NCBI RefSeq assembly: GCF_900107765.1
Contig: NZ_FNQY01000031.1
Location: 1 to 44,842 of the forward strand
Origin: Arachidicoccus rhizosphaerae
GTDB lineage: Bacteria; Bacteroidota; Bacteroidia; Chitinophagales; Chitinophagaceae
Reading direction: 5' to 3'
DNA: 44,842 nt
The notes under the pieces were generated by a model. That model was given only the letters and a program-made list of their open reading frames with translations, had not been told where the DNA came from and did not search any database. Shown in pieces: positions 22,696 through 32,644 of this stretch. Within the stretch, counting starts at the first letter, position 1. Every line of letters begins with the position of its first letter. Both the position numbers and the translations under genes were made by a program.

Positions 22696-25600
22696 ATGGA
22701 TGTAGCAGGAATGGAGGTTGTATTAGGGGCTGATTATGAGCCGATGGCGAAAGGCTTCGCAGCCGCCAGTCAGCTCATGGATGATTTTAAGCGCAGGACA
22801 TTAGCCCTTGCTCAGCTGAAGATCGCCCCTGAAATTGGCGGACTGGAGCAACTCAACCGGTTTTCAAATGCTGTCAGCGACTTGCGAAAAGCCGCAAGTC
22901 AAAGCATATCCCTGTCTGTTAACACTAGGGGTGTTGAGTCTATCCAGAAACTGGAAGGGCTAATATTAGCTGCTTTAAATGCCAGTGAAAAAGGGATATT
23001 GATCGAGGTTAAAACATCCGGAGAGAATGATGCCATTATCCTTCAAAGATCAATAGTTTCACTGGTTAATACAGCAGAGCAAGGGGCAACTGTTCGGGTT
23101 CAGACAGTCGGTGAAGATGGCATAATTAGAACCACTAATGAGATTTCTGATTTAATTAAAACCGCTTCCCAGGGAGTAACCGTAGATGTACGTGTAATTG
23201 GAACTGCCGATATTACAAAACTCATTTCTGGCATTATTGCGGTTGAGCAGATAGCCAAGCCTGTGGATCTGAACGTCCAGGTTACCGGTAGCGATAAATT
23301 ACAGCAGGCTAAAATAGATTTAAACAGTCTGTTTGAAATTGCTTCCAAAGGATTGAATGTTCATATTGAGGGGCTATCAGAGATCTCTAAGCTAGGGCAG
23401 TCTATTGCTAATTTAAACGGCAAGGAGTTAACCTTAAATATTTCTGCTCAGGGGGTCGACCGGATTAATGACATCCAGAAAGCCGTAGAGGCGTTGAACT
23501 CTAAAAACATAGAGTTGCGTGTAAATTCTGAAGGTGCAGACCAGGTGATAAAAATTGGGGAATCCGTCAAAGCGTTACAGGGTAAAACTATTGAGATTTC
23601 CGTTAAAGCCGATGGGGTTGAACAGATCACCAAGCTACAGGGCGCTATCAAAGACTTGCAGAACAAGGCAGTTACTTTACAGGTCAATACTGAAGGGGCT
23701 AACCAGATCACCAAGTTAAATGAGGCGTTAAATAATATCCAAGGAAAGGACATTTCAATCAACATATCCAGCGAAGGCGCTAGCCAGGTTGCAAAACTTA
23801 GCGATTCCATCAAAGATTTGCAAGGCAAAGCAATTACCCTCACCGTATCCAGTGAGGGATTGGATAAAATAACCCAAACAGAGGCAGCAATAAAGGACTT
23901 GCAGGGTAAAATGGTAACCATACCCATTGAAACTGACGGCCTGGGTCAGCTGGCTGCCGTTTCGGGGGCTATTAAAGAAATCCAGGGAAAAACCATCTCC
24001 CTACATATTGATGCGGCCGGTATTGACCAGGTTACAAGGCTAAGTGAATCCATTAAGGATTTGCAGGGAAAGACTATTTCATTAAAAGTAGATGCAGAGG
24101 GCTTAAATCAGGTTGAAAAAATCAATGACACCTTAAAAGCTATTCAGGGTAAAAATTTAGAGTTAAATATATCTTCTGACGGTCTCGAAAAGATCGTTCA
24201 GGCATCTGATGCTATTAAAGACCTTCAGGGAAAGTCTGTTAAGATTTTTACTGAGGTCACCGGAATTGACAAGGTCTTACAGGCGCAAACTGCAATCGGG
24301 GAGCTGAAAGACAAAAATGTAAAGGTAGTTACAAGCATAACCGGGTTAAATAAAATCACACAGCTCAACCTTGCTGTAAAAGCACTTGAACAGGCTACCA
24401 CCGGAGGCATCGCATTGGATATTAAGACCACCGACATGAGCCAGTTGCTTGCTACTTTAAAGCAGGTACAGGCGCTGGGCAGTGGTAAGACATCTTTGCA
24501 GGTCAGCGCAAGCGGAAAAGGGTTACAGGGGCTTAATGATTCATTGCAGAATGCTGCTACATACGCCTCCGCTGCTGAATCAGCCCTTAAATCATTGCAG
24601 GCTACCGCTAACACTACTTTGCAGTTTTTAGCGGCTCAAAACGCCTCTCTTGCAAATTACATGAGCACCGTTGCTGGTATCAGTGCCCAGTCAGCACAGA
24701 GCACAGCACAGTTAACGCAGGCTATTCAGAATACGACCAATGCAGCCCAGTCCGCGGCAAGTGCAACAATAGGGCTGGCAGGCGCTGCACAGCAGGCAAG
24801 CCAGGCAGCTGAAAATATCGGAGAAGGATTTAATGCTGCCAGTGCCCGGGTAAATACTTTTACCTCTGCTAATGCAGACCTGAATAACTCCATTATCCAA
24901 AATGTCCAGATACTTAACCAGTACCGGGCGAGGATGGCTGAAGTGTCAACGGAAATAGGAAATCTGGCGAAAATGGAAGGGCTGAGTGAGGCAGAAGCCG
25001 CCGCCAATTCACGTACAATTGCACAGTTAGGGTCTGAATATGCAACTTTAAAACAGCAGGTTAGCCAGGCCACCAGTACAATCAACGCCCAGGCGAAGGC
25101 CACCATTGCCGCTGAGGGGTCATACAATGATTTGCAGCAGCAGTTGACCCTGGCTAATCAGGCATACCGTAGACTAACACAGGCGGATCGGGATAGTTCC
25201 ATCGGTGCCGGTATGATTAAGAATATCGGTGAACTGAGCGGCAAGCTGAAAGAGATTGATGCCACCATGGGCATTTACGTCCGGAACGTAGGTAATTACT
25301 CCAGTGCGACCAATTACCTGAACCAGACCGTAGCGCAGTTATCCGGTGAGATCCCCAACTTTTTCCAGTCCATGAAAATAGGGTTTATGAGTATTAGCAA
25401 TAATATTCAGCCTATTATGGTGGCTTTAGAGAATCTGAGGGCGGAAAATATCAAATTAGCAGCCTCCGGAGAACCGACAACAAGCGCATTTAAAGCCATT
25501 ACCAGTTCGCTGCTGAGCTGGCAGACAGGCTTATTTATCGGTGTTGGTCTCCTTTCTAAATATGGAGGGGAGCTTGTTGATTGGGCGACCGGAGCGGATA

Positions 25601-27756
25601 AGGCCAAGGCAGCAGCAGAGGCATTTAAAAAAGAGCAGGAGGCTTTACAGCAAATTGAACAAAGCGCTATTAAGTCAGCCGGTGATCAGATAGGTAAACT
25701 AACGGCATTGAATGCTGTTTTAACCGATTCTGAAGCGCCTATGAGCAAACGCAAATCTGCTTATGATGAGCTGCAAAAACTTTATCCATCCTATTTAAAG
25801 AATATCAAAGAAGATGACGCTTTAAATGGAGCTTTGGCAGAGACGATTAATAACAAATTGGTGCCCGCAATCATTGCAGCAGCGCAGGCGAGGGCATATC
25901 AGGATAAGATTAATAAGCTAACCTCTGAAAACATCGATTTAGAGGAGCAGCAGGCTAAAGCAGTTGTGGCCAGCGCTGTTGCGATGGATAAATACAGTAA
26001 AGCGGCCAAGGATGCTAAGAAAATAAATTTCCAAGGAGGGCTAACGGGTAACTTAAGCGGTGGGAGCATTTCTGATCCATTTGCCAAACAAGCACAGAGC
26101 GCCCGAAATGCTGCTGAAGTGGCAATCGATGCACAGGATGCCATTACAAAACATATCGGCCAGAATAATGACAGGATAAAGGAATTTATTAAAAGCTTGC
26201 AGACTGCTGTCGAACAAACCGGCAATCTAAAGATTGACGGGGCCGATCAGGCAGCAGGTCCTTTAAAAAAGACCAAAGAGCAAACCGATGCCCTCGCCAA
26301 GTCTCAAAACGCCCTAGCGGACACCATTAAGCAGGTGGATGCACAGTTACAGGCCGGACAAATCAGCGCCCTGGATGCAGCTCAGCAGAAACTGGCAGCC
26401 TATCAGAAAGATCTTACCGTCTTATTCCAGAATAAGGGCAGCAAGGTGAAAGTTGAGGCTGATTTAAGCCAGATCGACCAGTTACAGGCAAAAATTAAAG
26501 ACCTGACAGCCTCCGGTGTTTTAAAGCAGTTCAAAGACGCTCTGAATATAAATGCGCAGCTAAATACGGCGGGCATTACCGATTCACTGGAAAAGGTTAA
26601 AAGTGATCTGAGCGCAGCAAAGAAAGCTTATCAGGATCTGGTTACCGGCAAAAACGCCCTTCCTCTGGATGACAGCAGAGTTGTTGAGGCCCGTAATGAA
26701 GTATCCAGGCTTAAAGCAGATTTGGAGACACTCACCAAACAGCAGAAAATCGACCTCGTTATCAAAACGGCCGGCGAGCAGAGCTTAAGTATTGAGGAAG
26801 ATCTTAAAAACGGTTGGATCACTCCACTTGAAGCGGCAAAGGAGCGTGTTAAGAGCCTGGAAACAGAAATTAAAGCACTTCAAAAGGCCGGAGCCGATGC
26901 GTCTGTTATCATACCTATGAAGGTCCAGTGGGCCAATGCTAAGCAGGATTCGGCGGTGGCTGAAGTTGCGGATATTGTCAAAAACGCAGAAAGCACTTTT
27001 AGCCAGGCTAATGCAGCGGTGGACTTATCAGTTGATTTGAAATTAGTCGCCCCTTTGGATGGCTTAAAAGAACAGGTATCCCTAAAAAAGAAGGAAATAA
27101 ACCAGTTATTGAAAGCTCTAAGTAAGGTTGATACAACTACAATAGAGGGCGGAGCGGTTGCACATCTGCTGCAAGACACTTTAACCAATATGATTGGAGA
27201 TGTTAATGCAGCGGAACTGGCAGCTCAGTTTCAGCAGAAAATACAGGATATCGCTACCGAGGGCCTGGCCGGCATCGGTGAAATGCTGGGAGGCGTCTTT
27301 AGCGGCGGTGATATCGGAGACTTATTCGGCACACTCATGCAGAATGTGGGTGGCCAGTTAGAAAACCTAGGGAAATGGATGATTACCACAGCTGCAAAGT
27401 TTGCTATTCTTAAGGAGGCATTTGAAAAGGCCCTTAAAGCCAACCCTATCCTTGGCGTAGCTGCGGGCGTAGCCGTTGTAGCCCTTGGGGCGGCTTTGAA
27501 AGCAGCATTCCAGAATAAACAGTCACAAATGGCTTTTGCTGACGGCGGCGTTGTCTATGGCCGCACAAACGCAATCATAGGTGAATACCAGGGAGCCAGG
27601 AATAACCCTGAAGTAGTCGCCCCTTTGAATAAATTAAAAAACATCCTGCAATTAGACAAAGGGGCCTCCGATGTAAACGTAAGCGTTAATGGTGTTATTG
27701 AAAATGATGTCATTAGGCTTGCAATGGTTAGAGCAGATAAAAACAATAATAAATGA
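22696..27756 (+). CDS. Tape measure protein
   Basis: Sets tail length and is ejected with the DNA. 1686 aa, the longest gene here. Residues 240-563 (23413-24384) are twelve tandem repeats of exactly 27 residues, consensus LQGKxIxLxVxxxGxxQIxKLxxAIKD, preceded by looser units of 28-30 residues (about 110-239). Next come Ala/Gln-rich helical parts and coiled coils (about 600-1400), a hydrophobic segment (NPILGVAAGVAVVALGAALK) and the usual C-terminal GGVVYGRTNAIIGEYQGARN. At about 0.15 nm per residue it would suit a tail near 250 nm long; an estimate only. Ends with a four-base overlap (ATGA) with the next gene. Confidence 0.93.
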   Translation: MDVAGMEVVLGADYEPMAKGFAAASQLMDDFKRRTLALAQLKIAPEIGGLEQLNRFSNAVSDLRKAASQSISLSVNTRGVESIQKLEGLILAALNASEKGILIEVKTSGENDAIILQRSIVSLVNTAEQGATVRVQTVGEDGIIRTTNEISDLIKTASQGVTVDVRVIGTADITKLISGIIAVEQIAKPVDLNVQVTGSDKLQQAKIDLNSLFEIASKGLNVHIEGLSEISKLGQSIANLNGKELTLNISAQGVDRINDIQKAVEALNSKNIELRVNSEGADQVIKIGESVKALQGKTIEISVKADGVEQITKLQGAIKDLQNKAVTLQVNTEGANQITKLNEALNNIQGKDISINISSEGASQVAKLSDSIKDLQGKAITLTVSSEGLDKITQTEAAIKDLQGKMVTIPIETDGLGQLAAVSGAIKEIQGKTISLHIDAAGIDQVTRLSESIKDLQGKTISLKVDAEGLNQVEKINDTLKAIQGKNLELNISSDGLEKIVQASDAIKDLQGKSVKIFTEVTGIDKVLQAQTAIGELKDKNVKVVTSITGLNKITQLNLAVKALEQATTGGIALDIKTTDMSQLLATLKQVQALGSGKTSLQVSASGKGLQGLNDSLQNAATYASAAESALKSLQATANTTLQFLAAQNASLANYMSTVAGISAQSAQSTAQLTQAIQNTTNAAQSAASATIGLAGAAQQASQAAENIGEGFNAASARVNTFTSANADLNNSIIQNVQILNQYRARMAEVSTEIGNLAKMEGLSEAEAAANSRTIAQLGSEYATLKQQVSQATSTINAQAKATIAAEGSYNDLQQQLTLANQAYRRLTQADRDSSIGAGMIKNIGELSGKLKEIDATMGIYVRNVGNYSSATNYLNQTVAQLSGEIPNFFQSMKIGFMSISNNIQPIMVALENLRAENIKLAASGEPTTSAFKAITSSLLSWQTGLFIGVGLLSKYGGELVDWATGADKAKAAAEAFKKEQEALQQIEQSAIKSAGDQIGKLTALNAVLTDSEAPMSKRKSAYDELQKLYPSYLKNIKEDDALNGALAETINNKLVPAIIAAAQARAYQDKINKLTSENIDLEEQQAKAVVASAVAMDKYSKAAKDAKKINFQGGLTGNLSGGSISDPFAKQAQSARNAAEVAIDAQDAITKHIGQNNDRIKEFIKSLQTAVEQTGNLKIDGADQAAGPLKKTKEQTDALAKSQNALADTIKQVDAQLQAGQISALDAAQQKLAAYQKDLTVLFQNKGSKVKVEADLSQIDQLQAKIKDLTASGVLKQFKDALNINAQLNTAGITDSLEKVKSDLSAAKKAYQDLVTGKNALPLDDSRVVEARNEVSRLKADLETLTKQQKIDLVIKTAGEQSLSIEEDLKNGWITPLEAAKERVKSLETEIKALQKAGADASVIIPMKVQWANAKQDSAVAEVADIVKNAESTFSQANAAVDLSVDLKLVAPLDGLKEQVSLKKKEINQLLKALSKVDTTTIEGGAVAHLLQDTLTNMIGDVNAAELAAQFQQKIQDIATEGLAGIGEMLGGVFSGGDIGDLFGTLMQNVGGQLENLGKWMITTAAKFAILKEAFEKALKANPILGVAAGVAVVALGAALKAAFQNKQSQMAFADGGVVYGRTNAIIGEYQGARNNPEVVAPLNKLKNILQLDKGASDVNVSVNGVIENDVIRLAMVRADKNNNK
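23413..24384 (+). repeat. Twelve 81-bp coding repeats in the tape measure gene
   Basis: Twelve consecutive units of 81 bases without any insertion or deletion, each encoding 27 residues that start with LQGK/IQGK/LNGK. DNA identity between units is moderate while length and the hydrophobic and Gly positions are kept, so the period is under selection. Confidence 0.9.
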
Positions 27757-29648
27757 GTTACACACCAAAATATCAGTTAGGATTTAAAGATTTACTAGGC
27801 GGGGATTGCATGATTACAATCTCCCTTAAGAGCTATTTAGGTGCCGTGACGGCTATTTACGGCACCTCAAAACCCTGCACTTTAACCTTTAGCGGTGATG
27901 AGGATAATATATATGACCCTATCCGAAAATGCAGGGCTAAGATCAACATCTATGAGCCCCCACAGGAGCTTATAGATGATCTTACAGATATTGACGATAC
28001 CGCCGTATTGGTTACCATCACAGCACCAAATCGGAGATTTGACGGTTTCATCACTCCGGATGATATTGTCCGCCCTCTGGATTTGACAGGTTCCAGCCTT
28101 AGCCTTCAGGCGGTGGACATCTTCTCTATCATGAAAGGCAAGATTCTGGTAGATGCCAATGGCCGGATGCCGTACGGGAAACAAACATTAAGGTGGTTTA
28201 TGGAAAGATGTCTGGCGCTGGGAGCAAATGAAGGCTTCGGGTACAGTATTAATTTCATTAATGACTACCATCTGAACAATAGCAGCGGGCTTCAGTTATT
28301 GGATGAGATGATGTTTGACGCCTCCAGCTTTAAAGGTGATGACGGACGGTCTAATGACAGCTACGACACCATGGAGCGGTTTGCAAAAAGCCTGTTTTCC
28401 TTTATGTATTTCGCAGAGGGCAAATTGAACTTTATAACGCCGGTGAGCAAAGAGACTACCACTTATAGGAACGTGGCCACTATGACCAGGGGAATGCAGT
28501 CCGGGTTCCTTGTCGGCAATCTGGAAAGCCTTGGAGCCGTCAGAGGAACTAAGGAGGTAAGCTGTAAATATGAATTTGGAAGCAATAACGGTCTGCTGCG
28601 CAATTTTAATTTCGGGGAGTGGGTCGGCGGGGTGCCTACAAACTGGGCTATCGACAGGCCGGATACCATCAGCAGGGTTGGTACCGGAAGGCCGGAATCC
28701 AAGTACGGGATGAAGGTGATCAATAAGACTTATACAAGCCCTAAAAACGGGGTATTCTGGACTACCATTACTCAAACAGCAGTTGTAAGTGCCGGCGTTG
28801 CTTATTCGCTGGATATCACCTTAAAATACTTTGACTATAAGGCTGATAAGATCTCAAACGCCGACATAGCTTATTTACGCATGAATGTCACCATGGTAGA
28901 CACCAATGGCGCCGCAAGAGATTTGAAGTTTGATAAGGATTTCTCCTCCGACCTTGACGGCAAATTCATCCCACTCTCTTTGGAATCAAAAGACGGCGAG
29001 CAGGTAGTTTCACTGAAAATAAAAGAGGTTCCCGCGGACGGCACTATTACGGTATCCTGGCAGCAAAAGATATACAGTAATTATATCATGTATGCCATCA
29101 CCTACCCGAAGACAATCACTGCGGAATATTACGGGGCGATATTTTCAGTGGATAGATCCGGAAAAGAGCAAACAGGCATCAAAGATTATTTAACCCAAGT
29201 AAGGGATTATACCCAACTTCTGAGCGTGGATAATACTACCATTGGGAATGCGCCAGATGATGGGATTAGCGGGGGGATTTATACAAAATATGCAATTACT
29301 TATGACGGCACTATTTACGGAGCGGAAATGCTATTCCCCTACCTCTTCAAATCAGGCGATTCCACCCCTCGAACGGCACTGCATCAGCTACTGAGGGCGT
29401 ACATGGCCACGAGCAGAAAGGCGGCAAGAAAGATTGAGTTTACTGTCTTGGATAATCAGATTCAATTTTCTGACATCCTGGCCATCAATGACCAGGGGCG
29501 ATACATTCAGTTAAATAACGAGTACGACCTCCGGAACTGCCAACAGAAGATAACGGCAATTGAACTGAATAAGGACTTTTTACCGGATCAGTTAGAGCTG
29601 GAGGCGACATCCAGTTACGACACTTACGAAACATACCCTACATACTAA
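27753..29648 (+). CDS. Tail-tip/baseplate hub-like protein
   Basis: 631 aa. Follows the tape measure, where the distal tail and hub proteins lie. Two N-terminal beta domains (FSGDEDNIYDPIRKCRAKINIYEP; DDTAVLVTITAPNRRFDGFITPDDI in pieces) resemble the hub domains of Bacteroidota phage tail proteins; a middle insertion (about 290-440) looks like a jelly-roll carbohydrate-binding domain (NFNFGEWVGGVPTNWAIDRPD), and the C-terminus returns to a hub-like pattern (KIEFTVLDNQIQFSDILAIND). Probable role: closing the tail tube and contacting the cell surface. Confidence 0.7.
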   Translation: MSYTPKYQLGFKDLLGGDCMITISLKSYLGAVTAIYGTSKPCTLTFSGDEDNIYDPIRKCRAKINIYEPPQELIDDLTDIDDTAVLVTITAPNRRFDGFITPDDIVRPLDLTGSSLSLQAVDIFSIMKGKILVDANGRMPYGKQTLRWFMERCLALGANEGFGYSINFINDYHLNNSSGLQLLDEMMFDASSFKGDDGRSNDSYDTMERFAKSLFSFMYFAEGKLNFITPVSKETTTYRNVATMTRGMQSGFLVGNLESLGAVRGTKEVSCKYEFGSNNGLLRNFNFGEWVGGVPTNWAIDRPDTISRVGTGRPESKYGMKVINKTYTSPKNGVFWTTITQTAVVSAGVAYSLDITLKYFDYKADKISNADIAYLRMNVTMVDTNGAARDLKFDKDFSSDLDGKFIPLSLESKDGEQVVSLKIKEVPADGTITVSWQQKIYSNYIMYAITYPKTITAEYYGAIFSVDRSGKEQTGIKDYLTQVRDYTQLLSVDNTTIGNAPDDGISGGIYTKYAITYDGTIYGAEMLFPYLFKSGDSTPRTALHQLLRAYMATSRKAARKIEFTVLDNQIQFSDILAINDQGRYIQLNNEYDLRNCQQKITAIELNKDFLPDQLELEATSSYDTYETYPTY

Positions 29649-29695
29649 CAAGCCACGTCAGTGGGTTAACCAGCTCCGGAAAGAGCGCTAAAGAA

Positions 29696-31600
29696 ATGGC
29701 AAAGACACTTAAAGGCAAAGGATTCATGATGAGCGTACTCAGAAATGGGGTGTACGCTCCTATCTGTGTTGCCAGGAACGTAAATATTGAGTTAGACGGG
29801 GATATCAACGAAGCCTCCAAACCGGAAGGGAGCACTATGCGCACCTACTTCTACGGGTGGAACAGCTATAAAATAACCGTTGATGGTCTGGTCTCTATCG
29901 ATCCTACACAGTTCACGCAGTCTGAATTAGAGGATCTGAAGCTACAAAGACAGGTGCTGAGCTTCAAATGCGAGGACAGCGGCAACCCGGGCGTTATCTA
30001 TTCCGGCGACCTGCTTATTGAGAGCATATCTAAAAGTACTACTTACAACGATATGCAGCAGTTCACCATGAACTGCCAGGGGTCAGGAGATCTCTATAAG
30101 TCCGGAACGGTCCAGAATACCAATTTTGTCCGCAATGTGCAGTTTACCCAGACAGGAGACAGTACAGGGACTATCACCTTTGAGCCGGTGGGAGATGCAA
30201 CACAGTGGGCTTATAGGGTCAACGGCGGCGCTTTGCAAACCACCACGAGTACCACCATATCATTAACCGGGATTAACTCTATCCGCAATAATATCCTTAT
30301 CACTCCAGATAACGGCAACGGGACCTCTTACGATTTCGTTATGGCGGGCATCTGTTATTCAGCGGTTACGAGCCTGACTGTTCAGCAATTAGACGGATCA
30401 ACCCTGCTTGCCAGCTGGGTGGCCACCAGTTCAGCCACCATGTTTAAATGGGAAGCGGGTGACCAGAGCGGAACCGTAGCGGCTACCTCTATCGTTATCC
30501 CTAACCTCAGTGGGGCAGTTACAGTAAAAATCACTCCGCTGTGCTCTAATAACGTATTTGGCGTTTCTATGAGCAAGTCTTTTACACTGGTTGATACCTG
30601 CAACTCTGCCATCACCTCCACCACCTATACGCAGGGTGTTGATACCGCTGATATTCATTTTGTCAGTTCAGGAACAGCAGCAAGCTTTGAATACCAGGTA
30701 AACGGGGGTTCATGGGTGAGCACTACCGATCACGACTTTACCTTAACAGGTCTGGTGCAGCTGGAGAGCTATACGGTAGTGATCCGGCCTAAATGCGCTA
30801 ATGGCATTTACGGCCAAAGCGCATCCTTAGCCTTTACAGCCTCAGGGTCATTGCTCAAAAGCCAAGATTGGGATTTCACCTTTGCTAAGAACAATTGTAC
30901 AGGGGCAAATTCTTTAGGTACATCAGGAACTTATAACGTTCCGGAGGGTGCTTATAACCTTACGCAGTCCACTATCAAGACTATCGGGGATGATATGGCA
31001 ACAATTGAGTTTCCTGCGTTTATTACCAGCATTGACCGGACCGGCTTAACCTTTGGGTTAACTCCGGATAATACAGGCACTCAGTATGCCATCGATGATG
31101 CTCAGACGGACCTTAATAATAAAACGGCGTTTCTGGCATGGGCGGTGGCTAAAGATGCAGATGTTAACGGACAAAATTATGTCAATGGGTCGCAGACTTG
31201 TAAGTATGTGCCGCTTACAGCAAAATGCTACCCAATAGTAGTGTCAGCTTCAAATTCCGCCAGTAATCAGGCGGCAGTTGAAATAAGCGCCCCATTGACT
31301 TATAACGATACTGAAATTGATTCACTGTTTAACGGCTTGGTTACGATGCCAACCCTGACCCTTACAATAACATTCAATTTCACCACGCCATCCGGCGGAA
31401 CGGCTCACCTCAATGGTAGCTACAACATAGGTATTGCGTCCGATCATAAAGGATATGGAGGTACTTATTATATGGCCATACCTGATGGCTCCACGGTAAA
31501 CAGTGCCAGCATTTCGCAGGTGCAATTTGGGGCTATTAATACAACCTGGAAAACGCCTAATACAAACATTCAGTGTACTGCTGTAGAAAACTCAATTTAA
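29696..31600 (+). CDS. Tail-tip protein: tube-like N-terminus with FN3-like domains
   Basis: 634 aa. Residues of about 1-135 have the tail-tube layout of the 21413 protein (VLRNGVYAPICVARNVNIELDGD; FYGWNSYKITVDGLVS; LESISKSTTYNDMQQFTMNCQGSG in pieces). Residues of about 140-385 are three FN3-like beta domains (CYSAVTSLTVQQLDGSTLLASW; CNSAITSTTYTQGVDTADIHF), and the last 250 residues a beta-rich domain of unknown type. A likely ring or tip protein displaying receptor-binding domains. Assignment of the N-terminus to the tube fold is by pattern, not a search. Confidence 0.6.
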   Translation: MAKTLKGKGFMMSVLRNGVYAPICVARNVNIELDGDINEASKPEGSTMRTYFYGWNSYKITVDGLVSIDPTQFTQSELEDLKLQRQVLSFKCEDSGNPGVIYSGDLLIESISKSTTYNDMQQFTMNCQGSGDLYKSGTVQNTNFVRNVQFTQTGDSTGTITFEPVGDATQWAYRVNGGALQTTTSTTISLTGINSIRNNILITPDNGNGTSYDFVMAGICYSAVTSLTVQQLDGSTLLASWVATSSATMFKWEAGDQSGTVAATSIVIPNLSGAVTVKITPLCSNNVFGVSMSKSFTLVDTCNSAITSTTYTQGVDTADIHFVSSGTAASFEYQVNGGSWVSTTDHDFTLTGLVQLESYTVVIRPKCANGIYGQSASLAFTASGSLLKSQDWDFTFAKNNCTGANSLGTSGTYNVPEGAYNLTQSTIKTIGDDMATIEFPAFITSIDRTGLTFGLTPDNTGTQYAIDDAQTDLNNKTAFLAWAVAKDADVNGQNYVNGSQTCKYVPLTAKCYPIVVSASNSASNQAAVEISAPLTYNDTEIDSLFNGLVTMPTLTLTITFNFTTPSGGTAHLNGSYNIGIASDHKGYGGTYYMAIPDGSTVNSASISQVQFGAINTTWKTPNTNIQCTAVENSI

Positions 31601-31610
31601 AACCAAACCA

Positions 31611-31934
31611 ATGGCAGAGACCAGAAATATAAACAAAGAGCGTTGGATATGGGGCATACTCATTACGGGCATCTCTACCGTTTTTGGTGCGCTGCTGAAG
31701 AGTAACGCTAACTACACCGCTTCACTTGAAAGAACGGTGAAGCAAAGGGATGCCACTATCACAGCAAAGGATAGTTCTTGCGCACAGGATAAGCGCAGCA
31801 TGGCTTCCTATTACGAGGGTGTGATAAAAAACAAAGACAGCACAATCCTGGCATTAAAGGATGATAAATACAGGTCGGTACTAGACCTGCTTAACGTGAA
31901 AAAAGTAAATGGCAAAATTAAAATTGAACAGTAA
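31611..31934 (+). CDS. Membrane protein with periplasmic coiled coil (holin or spanin partner candidate)
   Basis: 107 aa. One N-terminal membrane helix (residues about 13-31, WGILITGISTVFGALLKSN), then a charged coiled coil with many Asp/Lys (KQRDATITAKDSSCAQDK; KNKDSTILALKDDKY). The layout is that of an inner-membrane spanin or a single-pass holin. It opens a three-gene lysis cassette and overlaps the next start by one base (TAATG). Confidence 0.6.
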   Translation: MAETRNINKERWIWGILITGISTVFGALLKSNANYTASLERTVKQRDATITAKDSSCAQDKRSMASYYEGVIKNKDSTILALKDDKYRSVLDLLNVKKVNGKIKIEQ

Positions 31935-32641
31935 TGAAAACAATTAAAGTAGCAGCCTTGGTAATGGTCTTTTCTTTCGCCTTATTGGTGGATGGCTGCA
32001 AAACGCATAAGATGGCGGAAGTAACGAAATCAGCTGACATAGCAGTAAAGGTGGATTCCGTTTATAACAAACAGGATTCCGTTGTAAAGGATTCTACGGC
32101 CACAAAAAGCGAAGTCAAGCAGCAAAGCAAGGTAGTAGAGGAATATTCAGAGACGACTATTACAATCAAAGCGCCAGCGGTAAATAATTTCAACGTGCCA
32201 GTAGATTTGAATTTAGATTCAACTTCTACGCTAGACACTCTGAAATACTCAAACCCTAAAAATCCTAAATACGGCATGACCATTTACACAGGCAAGGAGG
32301 GCAAGGCGGTGGCAGAGATTGAGACCCCACAGGGCAAAAAGTCTTTTCCAAACTTCTCCTCTATAACCATGAGCTCTAAGAAGTGGAAAAAGACGACCAC
32401 GGGCAAGATTGATTCAGCCGGGCAGCAGGTCATAACCAAGATATTAAAAAACTCTGTTGATTCCGGGCGTTTGTCCGTTGATTCGACCCGTAAGGAGCAA
32501 AGCCATGCAATTACGCAGAAAGACAGTAAGCCGTCATTTTGGGGCCTATTGGCGGCTTTTTGGTGGATTCCGTTAACTCTTGCAGCGGTCGGGCTGGTTT
32601 TATGGAAGTGGCCGAGTATTATAAACATTTTTAAAAAGTAG
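31934..32641 (+). CDS. Candidate unimolecular spanin (lipoprotein with C-terminal membrane helix)
   Basis: 235 aa. N-terminal lipoprotein signal (MKTIKVAALVMVFSFALLVDGC; the cysteine follows VDG) and a C-terminal membrane helix (about 204-226, FWGLLAAFWWIPLTLAAVGL) with a basic end. Between them is a Ser/Thr/Lys/Asp-rich periplasmic region. A protein anchored in the outer membrane by lipid and in the inner membrane by a C-terminal helix has the u-spanin topology of phage T1 gp11, which fuses the membranes in the last step of lysis. The Asp at -2 of the lipobox is unusual. Confidence 0.6.
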   Translation: MKTIKVAALVMVFSFALLVDGCKTHKMAEVTKSADIAVKVDSVYNKQDSVVKDSTATKSEVKQQSKVVEEYSETTITIKAPAVNNFNVPVDLNLDSTSTLDTLKYSNPKNPKYGMTIYTGKEGKAVAEIETPQGKKSFPNFSSITMSSKKWKKTTTGKIDSAGQQVITKILKNSVDSGRLSVDSTRKEQSHAITQKDSKPSFWGLLAAFWWIPLTLAAVGLVLWKWPSIINIFKK

Positions 32642-32644
32642 TAA

